This document shows positions 15,300 through 23,451 of a stretch of 64,000 bases of DNA, in pieces. How positions within the stretch are numbered: the first letter of the stretch is position 1; each line of letters starts with the position of its first letter. Below the pieces are notes generated by a model. It did not search any database. It saw only the letters and a list, made by a program, of their open reading frames with translations, and had not been told where the DNA came from. Source of the stretch: Hymenobacter sp. ISL-91 (GTDB lineage Bacteria > Bacteroidota > Bacteroidia > Cytophagales > Hymenobacteraceae); the NCBI RefSeq assembly GCF_018613725.1, contig NZ_JAGGPS010000027.1, positions 1-64,000 on the forward strand, written 5' to 3'. The translations under genes and the position numbers were made by a program.

Positions 15300-16508
15300 A
15301 TGAAACGCTTCTCTAATTTCCTGCTGCTCGTTCTGCTGGGCCTGCTCAGTCTGGCTACGCCCGGAGTGGCCCAGGAGCTGGTGGGCATCGTCGGCAACGT
15401 GATGGCGCCCAACAACCAGGCCCTCGAAAAGGCGGCGGTGGTAGTGGTACACGGGCCCAGCCAGACCCGCACCACGACCACCACCGATGAGGCCGGTAAC
15501 TTCGCCTTCAAGGGCCTGGCAGTGGGCGGGCCTTACCTGCTACAGGTCAGCCAGACCGGTTTTCAGCCCCAGAAAATCGAGAACATCTTTCTGCTGGCCG
15601 GCAAAACGGCCAACGGCACGTTCGTGCTTTTCCCCGTGGAAAAAGGGCCGAACCAAACGCCCAACCGCGACTACCTGACCTATATTCAGCAGTGCCGCAT
15701 TATTCCGCCGGGCGAGGCGGCCACGGCTGCCCGCGCGAAGGCCGCAACGCCCGCCAAACCGGCCGCCCGCCCGGCGGCCGTTGCCGCCAAACCAGCCGCC
15801 GCTCCGCCAGCCACTCCGGCAGCAGTTGCAGCAGCCGCTCCGGTAGCTGCTGCAACTCCTTCGCCGCCTACCTCGGCCCAACCGGCTGCAGCGCGGCCAA
15901 CGCCTCCTCTGCTGCCGCCCGCCGCCCGGAGCCGGCCGCGCTATCAGCCGGGAAGCCGCCGGGCGGGCACCATTGCGCCACCGCTGGTAGACGGGCACTA
16001 CGACGCGAAATCGGGCTACTACATTTACCACACCGGAACGCCCATCACGCTGCCGCTGCCCAAAGGCCAGCAGGTGCGTAATGTGGGCCGCCAATCTACC
16101 GAAAGCCAGCTCTACCAGTTCCTGAGCAGCCCTCGCCAGCAGGTAGATACCGTGGACCGCACCCGGGGCTGGATCAGCTTCGACCGGGTGTTCTTCATGA
16201 CGGGCCAGGCCACGCTCACGCCCGAATCGAGAAACCAGCTCAAAAACATTGCGCTTTTGCTGCAGAGCTATCCGCAGGCCCGCCTCAAAATAGGCGGCTA
16301 CACCGACAGCGTGGGCAACTACCAGATGAACCGGCAGCTGAGTGAAGCCCGCGCCCGCACCGCCTGGACTGCCCTCGTGGAAATGGGCGTGAGCCCCTCG
16401 CGCCTCGAAGCCCGCGGTTACGGCCCCAACTACCCCATAGCCTCCAACGAAACCGCCGCCGGCCGCGCCATGAACCGCCGGTTGAGTTTGCGGGTACTAA
16501 CGAAGTAG
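15300..16508 (+). CDS. OmpA-family outer membrane protein with carboxypeptidase-regulatory-like domain
   Basis: This 402-aa protein has a signal peptide (cleavage after about residue 24, ATPGVAQ). An N-terminal carboxypeptidase-regulatory-like beta-sandwich (about 28-110, GNVMAPNNQALEKAAVVV and DEAGNFAFKGL) follows. An Ala/Pro-rich linker (about 140-225) leads to an OmpA-like peptidoglycan-binding domain at the C-terminus (about 290-402: GQATLTPESRNQL, GGYTDSVGNYQMNRQLSEAR, EARGYG). It probably links the outer membrane to peptidoglycan. The linker DNA is repetitive and likely length-variable. The region just upstream is AT-rich; TTTG near 15269 and TACATTCT near 15290 are a possible promoter. 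Confidence 0.85.
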   Translation: MKRFSNFLLLVLLGLLSLATPGVAQELVGIVGNVMAPNNQALEKAAVVVVHGPSQTRTTTTTDEAGNFAFKGLAVGGPYLLQVSQTGFQPQKIENIFLLAGKTANGTFVLFPVEKGPNQTPNRDYLTYIQQCRIIPPGEAATAARAKAATPAKPAARPAAVAAKPAAAPPATPAAVAAAAPVAAATPSPPTSAQPAAARPTPPLLPPAARSRPRYQPGSRRAGTIAPPLVDGHYDAKSGYYIYHTGTPITLPLPKGQQVRNVGRQSTESQLYQFLSSPRQQVDTVDRTRGWISFDRVFFMTGQATLTPESRNQLKNIALLLQSYPQARLKIGGYTDSVGNYQMNRQLSEARARTAWTALVEMGVSPSRLEARGYGPNYPIASNETAAGRAMNRRLSLRVLTK

Positions 16509-16681
16509 AGCGCTATTAGATGAATTTATTGATAATCAGTGGTGAAAACAGGCCGGCGACCCGGCCGGCATTCGGACGGCGTTATCAAAATTTCGCTGTC
16601 AGCAAATATTCGCTAACGTTTTTGCGTCGCCTTCCGTAGCTTGCGGCATCTTCCTTCGTGACCCCTATTCCTTCCTGCCGC

Positions 16682-19600
16682 ATGAATATCCGTCGATTAC
16701 TGGTCGCCAACCGCGGCGAAATTGCCATTCGCGTGCTGCGCGCCGCCACCGAGCTGGGCATCCGCACCGTGGCCATCTACACCTACGAAGACCGCTACTC
16801 GCTGCACCGCTACAAGGCCGACGAGGCCTACCAGGTGGGCCGCGACGACGACCCGCTCAAGCCCTACCTCGACATTGAAGGTATTATTCGCACGGCCAAG
16901 GAAAACCAGGTTGATGCCATTCATCCCGGCTACGGCTTCCTGAGCGAAAACGCCACGCTGGCCCGCCGCTGCCGCGAGGAAGGCATCATCTTCGTGGGCC
17001 CGCGGCCGGAGGTGATGGATGCGCTGGGCGACAAGGTAGCCGCCAAGCGCGTGGCCGTGGAGTGCGGCGTGCCCATCATTGAAAGCAGCGAGCAGGACCT
17101 GACCGACCTGGAAGTGGCGCTGGTAGAAGCCCACCGCATCGGCTACCCGGTGATGCTGAAGGCGGCCAGCGGCGGCGGCGGCCGGGGCATGCGCGTCATC
17201 CGCGACGATGAGCAGCTGGAGCGCGGCTTTTTTGAGGCCCGCAACGAGGCCCTGAAGGCGTTTGGCGACGACACCGTGTTTCTGGAGCGGTTCGTGGAGC
17301 GGCCCAAGCACATTGAGGTGCAGCTGGTGGCCGACAACCACGGGGGGCTAACCCACCTCTACGAGCGCGACTGCTCGGTGCAGCGCCGCTACCAGAAAGT
17401 GGTGGAAGTGGCCCCCTCGCTGCACCTGACGCCCGAAATGCGCGAGCAGCTCTACGAGTACGCCCTGCGCCTGGGCCGGGCCGTGGGCTACAACAACGTG
17501 GGCACCGTCGAATTTCTGGTGAACCCCGAGCTCAACCGCATCTACTTCATCGAGGTGAACCCGCGCATCCAGGTCGAGCACACCGTGACGGAGATGATTA
17601 CGGGCGTCGACCTGATTAAAACCCAGCTCTACGTGGCCGCCGGCTACCGGCTCGACAGCCCCGAAATCAACTTGGGGCCCGAGGTGGTGCCGATGAAAAA
17701 CGGCTACGCCATCCAGTGCCGCATCACCACCGAAAACCCCGAGCAGGATTTCAAGCCCGATTACGGCACCATCACGGCGTACCGCTCGGCCGGCGGCTTC
17801 GGCATCCGCCTCGACCAGGGCTCGGTGTACAGCGGCGTGCGGGTGTCGCCGTTCTTTGATTCGCTGCTGGTGAAGGTATCGACCCAGGCGCCCACGCTGG
17901 CCGATGCGGCCCAGAAGATGGCCCGCACCCTCGACGAGTTCCGGGTGCGCGGGGTGAGTACCAACATCCAGTTCCTGCAGAACATCATTGCCCACCCGGT
18001 GTTCATGGCCGGCGAGGCCAACGTCGACTTCATCAAGGACCACCCCGAGCTGTTCCGCTTTCAGCAGCGCCGCGACCGGGCCACCCGCATCCTGCGCTTT
18101 CTGGGCGACGTGAGCGTGAACGGCCACGCCGACGTCGCGGGCAGCGTCGACCCCAAAAAGGAGCTGCGCAAACCCCGTTTGCCCGAATCGGACCTCACGG
18201 GCCCGCCGCCGGCCGGCACCAAGCAGCTACTCACCGAGCTGGGCCCTGAGGGGTTCTCCAAGTGGCTGCGCGCCGACCCGCAGATCCACTACACCGACAC
18301 CACGCTGCGCGACGCCCACCAGAGTTTGCTGGCCACCCGCATGCGCACGTTTGATATGCTGAAAGTGGCCGGCCGCTACGCCCACGAGCATCCGCAAACT
18401 TTCTCGCTGGAGTGCTGGGGCGGGGCCACGTTCGATGTGGCGCTGCGCTTTTTGCACGAAGACCCCTGGGAGCGGCTGGCCAAGCTGCGCGCCGCCGTGC
18501 CCAACATTCTGCTCCAGATGCTGATTCGTGGGGCCAACGGCGTGGGCTACAAGGCCTACCCGGATAACCTGACCGAGCGGTTCGTGCAGCAGGCGGCCGA
18601 AACCGGCATCGACGTGTTCCGCATATTCGACTCGCTGAACTGGATGCCGGGCATGGAGGCCTGCATTGGCTTCGTGCGCAACAAAACCGACCGGCTCGCC
18701 GAGGCCAGCATCTGCTACACCGGCGACTTGCTCGACGTGAGCCGCCACCAGAAGTACAACCTCAATTACTACCTGCGCCTGGCCCGCCAGATTGAGGACG
18801 CCGGCGCCCACATCCTTTGCATCAAGGATATGGCCGGCCTGCTGAAGCCCTACGCCGCCCAGGAACTCATTACGGCCCTGCGCGACACCATCAGCCTGCC
18901 CATCCACCTGCACACCCACGACACCAGCAGCCTGCAGCCCGCCACCTACCTTAAGGCCGTGGAGGCCGGCGTTAACGTGATTGATGTAGCCCTGGGCTCG
19001 CTCTCGGGCCTCACGTCGCAGCCCAACTTCAACTCGGTGGTGGAAATGCTGCGCGGCCAGCCCCGGCACCGCGAGTTCAACCAACTCTCGCTCAATGAGT
19101 TTTCGACCTACTGGGAAACGGTGCGCGAGTACTACTACCCCTTCGAGTCGGGCCTGAAGGCGGGCACCTCGGAGGTGTTCCAGCACGAAATTCCGGGTGG
19201 GCAATACTCCAACCTGCGGCCCCAGGCCCAGGCCCTGGGTTTGCTCGACAAGTTCGAAACCGTGAAAACCACCTTCGCTGACGTCAACCAGCTGTTCGGC
19301 GACATCGTGAAGGTCACGCCCTCGTCGAAAGTAGTCGGCGACATGGCGCTGTTCCTGGTGTCGAATGACCTGACGACGGCCGACGTGCTGGAGAAGGGCG
19401 AGACGCTCAACTTCCCCGAGTCGGTGCGCCAGCTGTTCCGCGGCGACATTGGCCAGCCTGAGGGCGGCTGGCCCCAGGATGTGCAGGCTGTGGTGCTGAA
19501 AGGGGAGGAGCCCTTCACCGACCGGCCCAACGAACACCTGGCCCCGATTGACTTCGAGCAGGAGCAGGCCAATTTCAAGGAAAAATTCGAGGTCGAAGGC

Positions 19601-20131
19601 AAGTTCACCGACGTGCTTTCGTGGCTGCTCTACCCCAAGGTGTTTGAGCAGTACTGGGACTTCCGCCAGCAGTACGGCGACGTGTCGGTGGTGCCCACGC
19701 CGGTATTCTACTACGGCCTGCAGCCGGGCGCCGAAACGCTCATCGAAATTGCCCGCGGCAAGAGCATCATCGTGGGTTTGCAGAGCATCGGGCCGGTGGA
19801 TGAGGACGGCAACCGCACGCTGTTCTTCACCCTCAACGGCCAGACCCGTAACCTCAAAATCCGCGACCAGTCGGTGGAGGTCAAGCGCATCAGCAATCCG
19901 AAAGCCGATAAAGCCAACCCCCGCCAGTTGGGCGCGCCCCTGCAGGGCCTGCTGAGCCGGGTGCTGGTGAAAAGCGGCGAGCAGGTGCGCAAAAACACGC
20001 CTCTGTTCATCATCGAAGCCATGAAGATGGAAACCACCATCACGGCCCCCAACGACACCACCGTGCAGGCCGTAAACCTGGCCGAGGGCACGCTGGTAAA
20101 CGCCGACGACTTGGTGCTGACGCTGGGGTAA
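16682..20131 (+). CDS. pyc: Pyruvate carboxylase
   Basis: This 1149-aa multidomain enzyme makes oxaloacetate from pyruvate, bicarbonate and ATP. The order is biotin carboxylase (about 1-460: LLVANRGEIAIRVLRA, ASGGGGRGMR, EVNPRIQVEHTVTE), carboxyltransferase (about 530-800: DTTLRDAHQSLLATRMRT, HTHDTS), PYC-specific domain and C-terminal biotin carrier domain with EAMKMETTI. The start at 16682 (MNIRRLLVANRGE) fits the family; an upstream in-frame ATG at 16658 adds eight unlikely residues. It stands alone. A TAGCTTGC (16637-16644) resembles a weak -7 element. Confidence 0.97.
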   Translation: MNIRRLLVANRGEIAIRVLRAATELGIRTVAIYTYEDRYSLHRYKADEAYQVGRDDDPLKPYLDIEGIIRTAKENQVDAIHPGYGFLSENATLARRCREEGIIFVGPRPEVMDALGDKVAAKRVAVECGVPIIESSEQDLTDLEVALVEAHRIGYPVMLKAASGGGGRGMRVIRDDEQLERGFFEARNEALKAFGDDTVFLERFVERPKHIEVQLVADNHGGLTHLYERDCSVQRRYQKVVEVAPSLHLTPEMREQLYEYALRLGRAVGYNNVGTVEFLVNPELNRIYFIEVNPRIQVEHTVTEMITGVDLIKTQLYVAAGYRLDSPEINLGPEVVPMKNGYAIQCRITTENPEQDFKPDYGTITAYRSAGGFGIRLDQGSVYSGVRVSPFFDSLLVKVSTQAPTLADAAQKMARTLDEFRVRGVSTNIQFLQNIIAHPVFMAGEANVDFIKDHPELFRFQQRRDRATRILRFLGDVSVNGHADVAGSVDPKKELRKPRLPESDLTGPPPAGTKQLLTELGPEGFSKWLRADPQIHYTDTTLRDAHQSLLATRMRTFDMLKVAGRYAHEHPQTFSLECWGGATFDVALRFLHEDPWERLAKLRAAVPNILLQMLIRGANGVGYKAYPDNLTERFVQQAAETGIDVFRIFDSLNWMPGMEACIGFVRNKTDRLAEASICYTGDLLDVSRHQKYNLNYYLRLARQIEDAGAHILCIKDMAGLLKPYAAQELITALRDTISLPIHLHTHDTSSLQPATYLKAVEAGVNVIDVALGSLSGLTSQPNFNSVVEMLRGQPRHREFNQLSLNEFSTYWETVREYYYPFESGLKAGTSEVFQHEIPGGQYSNLRPQAQALGLLDKFETVKTTFADVNQLFGDIVKVTPSSKVVGDMALFLVSNDLTTADVLEKGETLNFPESVRQLFRGDIGQPEGGWPQDVQAVVLKGEEPFTDRPNEHLAPIDFEQEQANFKEKFEVEGKFTDVLSWLLYPKVFEQYWDFRQQYGDVSVVPTPVFYYGLQPGAETLIEIARGKSIIVGLQSIGPVDEDGNRTLFFTLNGQTRNLKIRDQSVEVKRISNPKADKANPRQLGAPLQGLLSRVLVKSGEQVRKNTPLFIIEAMKMETTITAPNDTTVQAVNLAEGTLVNADDLVLTLG

Positions 20132-20192
20132 GAATTTGGTTTTTGCGAAAAAAAGGTAGCTTTAGCATATCCATTACTTAAGTCCTTATCCA

Positions 20193-20930
20193 ATGAAAAT
20201 TCGTTACGTAATACCACTGTTATTAGCAGTAACGGCTGTGCAAGCTCAAAATCAGAAAACCGAAATTCCCAAGCTTAAGCAGGATGGGGTCTCAGGTAAG
20301 GATAACGTTCGAGCTCTCGTAGACGGAAATGCTGTATCACTACCAAGGGGTGAATCCTACGGTCTCAAAGGGTCACCTTATTTGGACCAACGGTGGCTTA
20401 AAACCAATGTGCAGTTAACCAATGAAACGAAAACCGAATCGATGCTGCTTAAATATGACATTCTGGAACAACGCCTATTGGTACGATTGCCCCAGTCACC
20501 GAATGATTCTATCCGGCTCAACGATGCTTCTGTTGTAAGTTTCACGATGGCCGTGCCAGGCGATTATAACCAGCCGGCGCACCAGCAGCACTTTCGCCGT
20601 TTTATGGAAGCTCCCACTCTCGAGCAGCAATTAACATATGTGGAAGTTGTATATGAGGGAAAGTATACCCTGCTTAAGCGATACAGCAAATTGAAGCGCA
20701 AGGCTAATTACCAAGGACCTTATAGCCCCGATCAACGATATGACGAAATAAATGATCAAAACCAATATTACCTGTTACGACCCGATAAGACGCTTGTTCT
20801 GCTGAAACTGACGCTAAAAACGCTGCAGGCTGCCGCCCCGGAACTGGCCCTGAAATCGGTGCCTGGTGCCGGGAAAGCTAGTACCGATGTCGAATGGGCT
20901 GCAGTGCTAGCGGCTGCCGAAAAGAAATAG
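20193..20930 (+). CDS. Secreted protein of unknown function
   Basis: This 245-aa protein has a clear signal peptide (MKIRYVIPLLLAVTAVQAQ). I do not recognise a domain. The mature part has a middle region rich in charged and Tyr residues (EGKYTLLKRYSKLKRKANYQ) and an Ala-rich C-terminus. Its base composition is visibly more AT-rich than that of its neighbours for the first two thirds, suggesting a different history. TAGCTTTA at 20156-20163 may be its -7 element (one mismatch). Confidence 0.75.
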   Translation: MKIRYVIPLLLAVTAVQAQNQKTEIPKLKQDGVSGKDNVRALVDGNAVSLPRGESYGLKGSPYLDQRWLKTNVQLTNETKTESMLLKYDILEQRLLVRLPQSPNDSIRLNDASVVSFTMAVPGDYNQPAHQQHFRRFMEAPTLEQQLTYVEVVYEGKYTLLKRYSKLKRKANYQGPYSPDQRYDEINDQNQYYLLRPDKTLVLLKLTLKTLQAAAPELALKSVPGAGKASTDVEWAAVLAAAEKK

Positions 20931-20977
20931 CAGTTGCGTAGTACGGCCTACCAATATTTAAATAGTAGGATAGGTAA

Positions 20978-21028
20978 ATAGGCAGCCCGCGCAGGAATGC
21001 ATTAAATCCGGCGCGGGCTGCCTATTTT
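20978..21028 (+). terminator. Hairpin with T-rich tail just before the M28 peptidase start
   Basis: ATAGGCAGCCCGCGC (20978-20992) and GCGCGGGCTGCCTAT (21011-21025) are perfect 15-base inverted repeats followed by TTTTG. The peptidase ATG is at 21034. It may simply end the upstream transcript, or act as an attenuator because it lies only eight bases before a start codon. Confidence 0.65.
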
Positions 21029-21033
21029 GCGTC

Positions 21034-22374
21034 ATGTATAAAGCTATTGCGCTCGTTCTGCTGCTGGGGCTTGCCGGCCGCCCCGTATTCGCCCAAAAAA
21101 AACCCGTCAAGCTACCGGCAGCCCCCGGCGTTGCTGCAGCTACCGTAGAGCGGGTTGTCAGGGCACTGGCCGCCGATGATATGCAGGGCCGTGCCTCCGG
21201 CAAGCCCGGCGCCGAGAAGGCGGCCGATTTTTTGGTGGCCGAGTTTCAGCGGATCGGGCTGGAGCCGTTACCGGGCCTGCCGGGCTTCTCGCAGTCGTTT
21301 CCGGTGTATGAAGCCCGCACCAATGCCATGCTGGTTTCGGTAGGGGGGGCAGTGGTACCGGCCAGCCGATTCGTGCTGGTTTCGGGCCAGCCCAAACTCA
21401 ACTGGATGCATTACGACGAACCCGCGCCCCGCATCATAACAGTTGGGCCGAAGGATAACCTGATGAAGGAAATCCGGCCGCTGCTCAACCCCCAGGCCAA
21501 TACCATTGTATTCGTCGATTCGGCCCACCAAGCCGCGTTTAAGCGCGTGGCCGGTGCTGTAGAACGTGGCGGGCTACGGGCCGAAAAGCCCAATTCTTTT
21601 TCCACGCTGCTCGTGCTGGGCAAGGCTCCGGTTGGTCCGCTTAAGTTTCTGATAACGGCCACCACCGAAATCCGCACGGTACAGCTGCGCAATGTGGTGG
21701 GTGTACTGCCAGGCCTGGATAAAGACCGGGAAAACGAGAAAGTCGTATTCAGTGCCCACTACGACCACATCGGTACGCTGCCTGCCGTGGCCGGCGACTC
21801 TATTGCCAACGGGGCCGATGACGATGCCAGTGGTACATCGGCCGTAGTGGCTTTGGCAGAGTACTTCAAACAGCAGCGCAGCAATGCCCGCCCGCTGCTG
21901 TTCGTGGCCTTCGTGGCCGAAGAAATTGGCGGCTTCGGAGCGGGCCACTTCTCCCGGCAGCTGAACCCTGCCCAGGTAGTGGCCATGTTCAACATCGAAA
22001 TGATTGGCAAGCAGGCTAAATTCGGTCCCAACTCCGCCTTTATTACGGGTTTCGATAAGTCTGATTTCGGGCCGCTGCTTCAGCAGAACGCCAAAGGCAG
22101 CATATTTCGGTTTGAGGCCGATCCGTACCCCGAGCAGAACCTGTTCTACCGCTCCGACAACGCTACCCTGGCCCGACTGGGCGTACCGGCCCATACCATC
22201 AGCACCGACCAGATTCCGACCGACAAGCTCTACCATTCTGTGAACGATGAAGTGGAAAGCCTCGACCTGGCCAACATGACGGCCGTTATTACGGCCATAG
22301 CCCGCGCTGCTGCGCCCATCATCAGTGGGCAGCAAACGCCAACTCGCATTGTGGGCGAGGAAGCGAAGAAGTAA
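21034..22374 (+). CDS. Secreted M28-family metallopeptidase
   Basis: This 446-aa protein starts with a signal peptide (cleavage near residue 21, GRPVFAQ). It carries the di-zinc site of M28 aminopeptidases: SAHYDHIG, NGADDDASGTSA, VAEEIGGFG, the NIEMIG Asp/Glu region, and a C-terminal His in KLYHSVNDEVES. A PA-like insert probably occupies residues 100-220. It is likely periplasmic or secreted and hydrolyses peptides from the N-terminus; the exact specificity is unknown. It converges with the transporter-like gene at 22402, with only 27 bases between. Confidence 0.88.
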   Translation: MYKAIALVLLLGLAGRPVFAQKKPVKLPAAPGVAAATVERVVRALAADDMQGRASGKPGAEKAADFLVAEFQRIGLEPLPGLPGFSQSFPVYEARTNAMLVSVGGAVVPASRFVLVSGQPKLNWMHYDEPAPRIITVGPKDNLMKEIRPLLNPQANTIVFVDSAHQAAFKRVAGAVERGGLRAEKPNSFSTLLVLGKAPVGPLKFLITATTEIRTVQLRNVVGVLPGLDKDRENEKVVFSAHYDHIGTLPAVAGDSIANGADDDASGTSAVVALAEYFKQQRSNARPLLFVAFVAEEIGGFGAGHFSRQLNPAQVVAMFNIEMIGKQAKFGPNSAFITGFDKSDFGPLLQQNAKGSIFRFEADPYPEQNLFYRSDNATLARLGVPAHTISTDQIPTDKLYHSVNDEVESLDLANMTAVITAIARAAAPIISGQQTPTRIVGEEAKK

Positions 22375-22401
22375 CGAAGCGGGATGCTGACTGCCGGTAG
22401 T

Positions 22402-23265
22402 TTACTTGCCCAGTCGCGCGCTCAGGCCGGCTCCTATATTGAAGCCACCGGCCGCCGGTGTAAGGCCGTGGCCGGCGGTTACATCGAGGCGCAGGCCGGG
22501 TAAGGGCCGATAGTACAGTCCCGAGCTGAGGCCCGGCCGCCAACCCTGCTGGCGTTGCCAGGTGGCATAGGTTTCGGCCAAAAAACCGAAGTGCGTACCT
22601 GCTCCAAGTGGACCGTTGAGTGCCAGCGTAGTCAGATACTGACCCTGTTTGGTGCCCTCGGCCTTAAAGCCCCGCTGCCGAAACCCAAAGTTGCCTTCCA
22701 AGCCAAACCGCTGACCGAGCTGCTGCGAAACCAGTAACCGGGCACCGGGCTCCAACTGCTTGTCCGTAAAGCTGGCGTTGCCGTTGCGCAAGTTCATATC
22801 GAGTAACACTACCACTTGCGAGCGGGCATTCTGCGTGCTGGAAGCCAGGAATTTTGCCCCTACGTTGAGGGGCGCGAAACCGCGCGGGCCACCAAGGGAG
22901 GGAGTCGGCACATCCCCCAGCAAGCGGTTGGCAACCGGGTCGGGTAGGTAGTTCTGGGTGGCGCGCAGCTCAATGTGGTTGAAGAAGCCCACCCGGAGCG
23001 TATTGCCCCACACCCGGCGGCCGGCGTAACCCACACTGCTGCCATCTGCGTAGCGCGTCAGGCTGGTTTCGAGCTGAAACTGCCCGGGATACAGCATGTT
23101 GGTGGTGATGGTTTGCCCGGGCCGGTCGGGGCGGATGAGCCGCACAAAGGGCGACTCCATGTTCGGGTTGAACTCGGCATCAGCAGCAGCCGATTGGGCC
23201 AGGGTGCGAACCGGGGCCGCCAATATGAGCAGCGCGCCGGTAGTCAGCAAAGTGGTTTTACGCAT
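22402..23265 (-). CDS. Outer-membrane transporter-like protein (phenol MetA-pathway family)
   Basis: This 287-aa protein (from MRKTTLLTTGALL at 23265) has a signal peptide and a series of alternating amphipathic strands (for example TTNMLYPGQFQLETSLTRYA and RVGFFNHIELRATQNY), ending in a Phe/Leu-rich C-terminus. That pattern suits a beta-barrel and resembles proteins annotated as MetA-pathway phenol degradation transporters. The function is unproven. An in-frame ATG nine codons upstream is less likely because MRKTT gives a standard signal peptide. Confidence 0.65.
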   Translation of the reverse strand: MRKTTLLTTGALLILAAPVRTLAQSAAADAEFNPNMESPFVRLIRPDRPGQTITTNMLYPGQFQLETSLTRYADGSSVGYAGRRVWGNTLRVGFFNHIELRATQNYLPDPVANRLLGDVPTPSLGGPRGFAPLNVGAKFLASSTQNARSQVVVLLDMNLRNGNASFTDKQLEPGARLLVSQQLGQRFGLEGNFGFRQRGFKAEGTKQGQYLTTLALNGPLGAGTHFGFLAETYATWQRQQGWRPGLSSGLYYRPLPGLRLDVTAGHGLTPAAGGFNIGAGLSARLGK

Positions 23266-23382
23266 GGCAGCCAAGACGCCCACCAGCCACAAATGGTTCC
23301 GTTTGTTACTGCTTGGTCGTTAGTGCTTTGTGTTAATTTTATAGTAGTTTGTGCTCAGCTGATGACCACTCACAGCAGACCC

Positions 23383-23421
23383 AAAAAAGAAGGTCCCCAC
23401 CGCAACCGCAGTGGGGACCTT
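23383..23421 (-). terminator. Terminator of the M1 aminopeptidase gene
   Basis: Read on the minus strand, AAGGTCCCCAC (from 23421) pairs with GTGGGGACCTT (to 23390) and is followed by CTTTTTT. It lies 31 bases beyond the stop of the minus-strand gene at 23452. Confidence 0.85.
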
Positions 23422-23451
23422 TACATGCGCTTCTAAGCGCTGAGCTTTAGG

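Noticed and set aside
18227..19537. 436-codon open frame on the minus strand
   Set aside because: It is antisense to the carboxyltransferase region of pyruvate carboxylase and has no recognisable motif.
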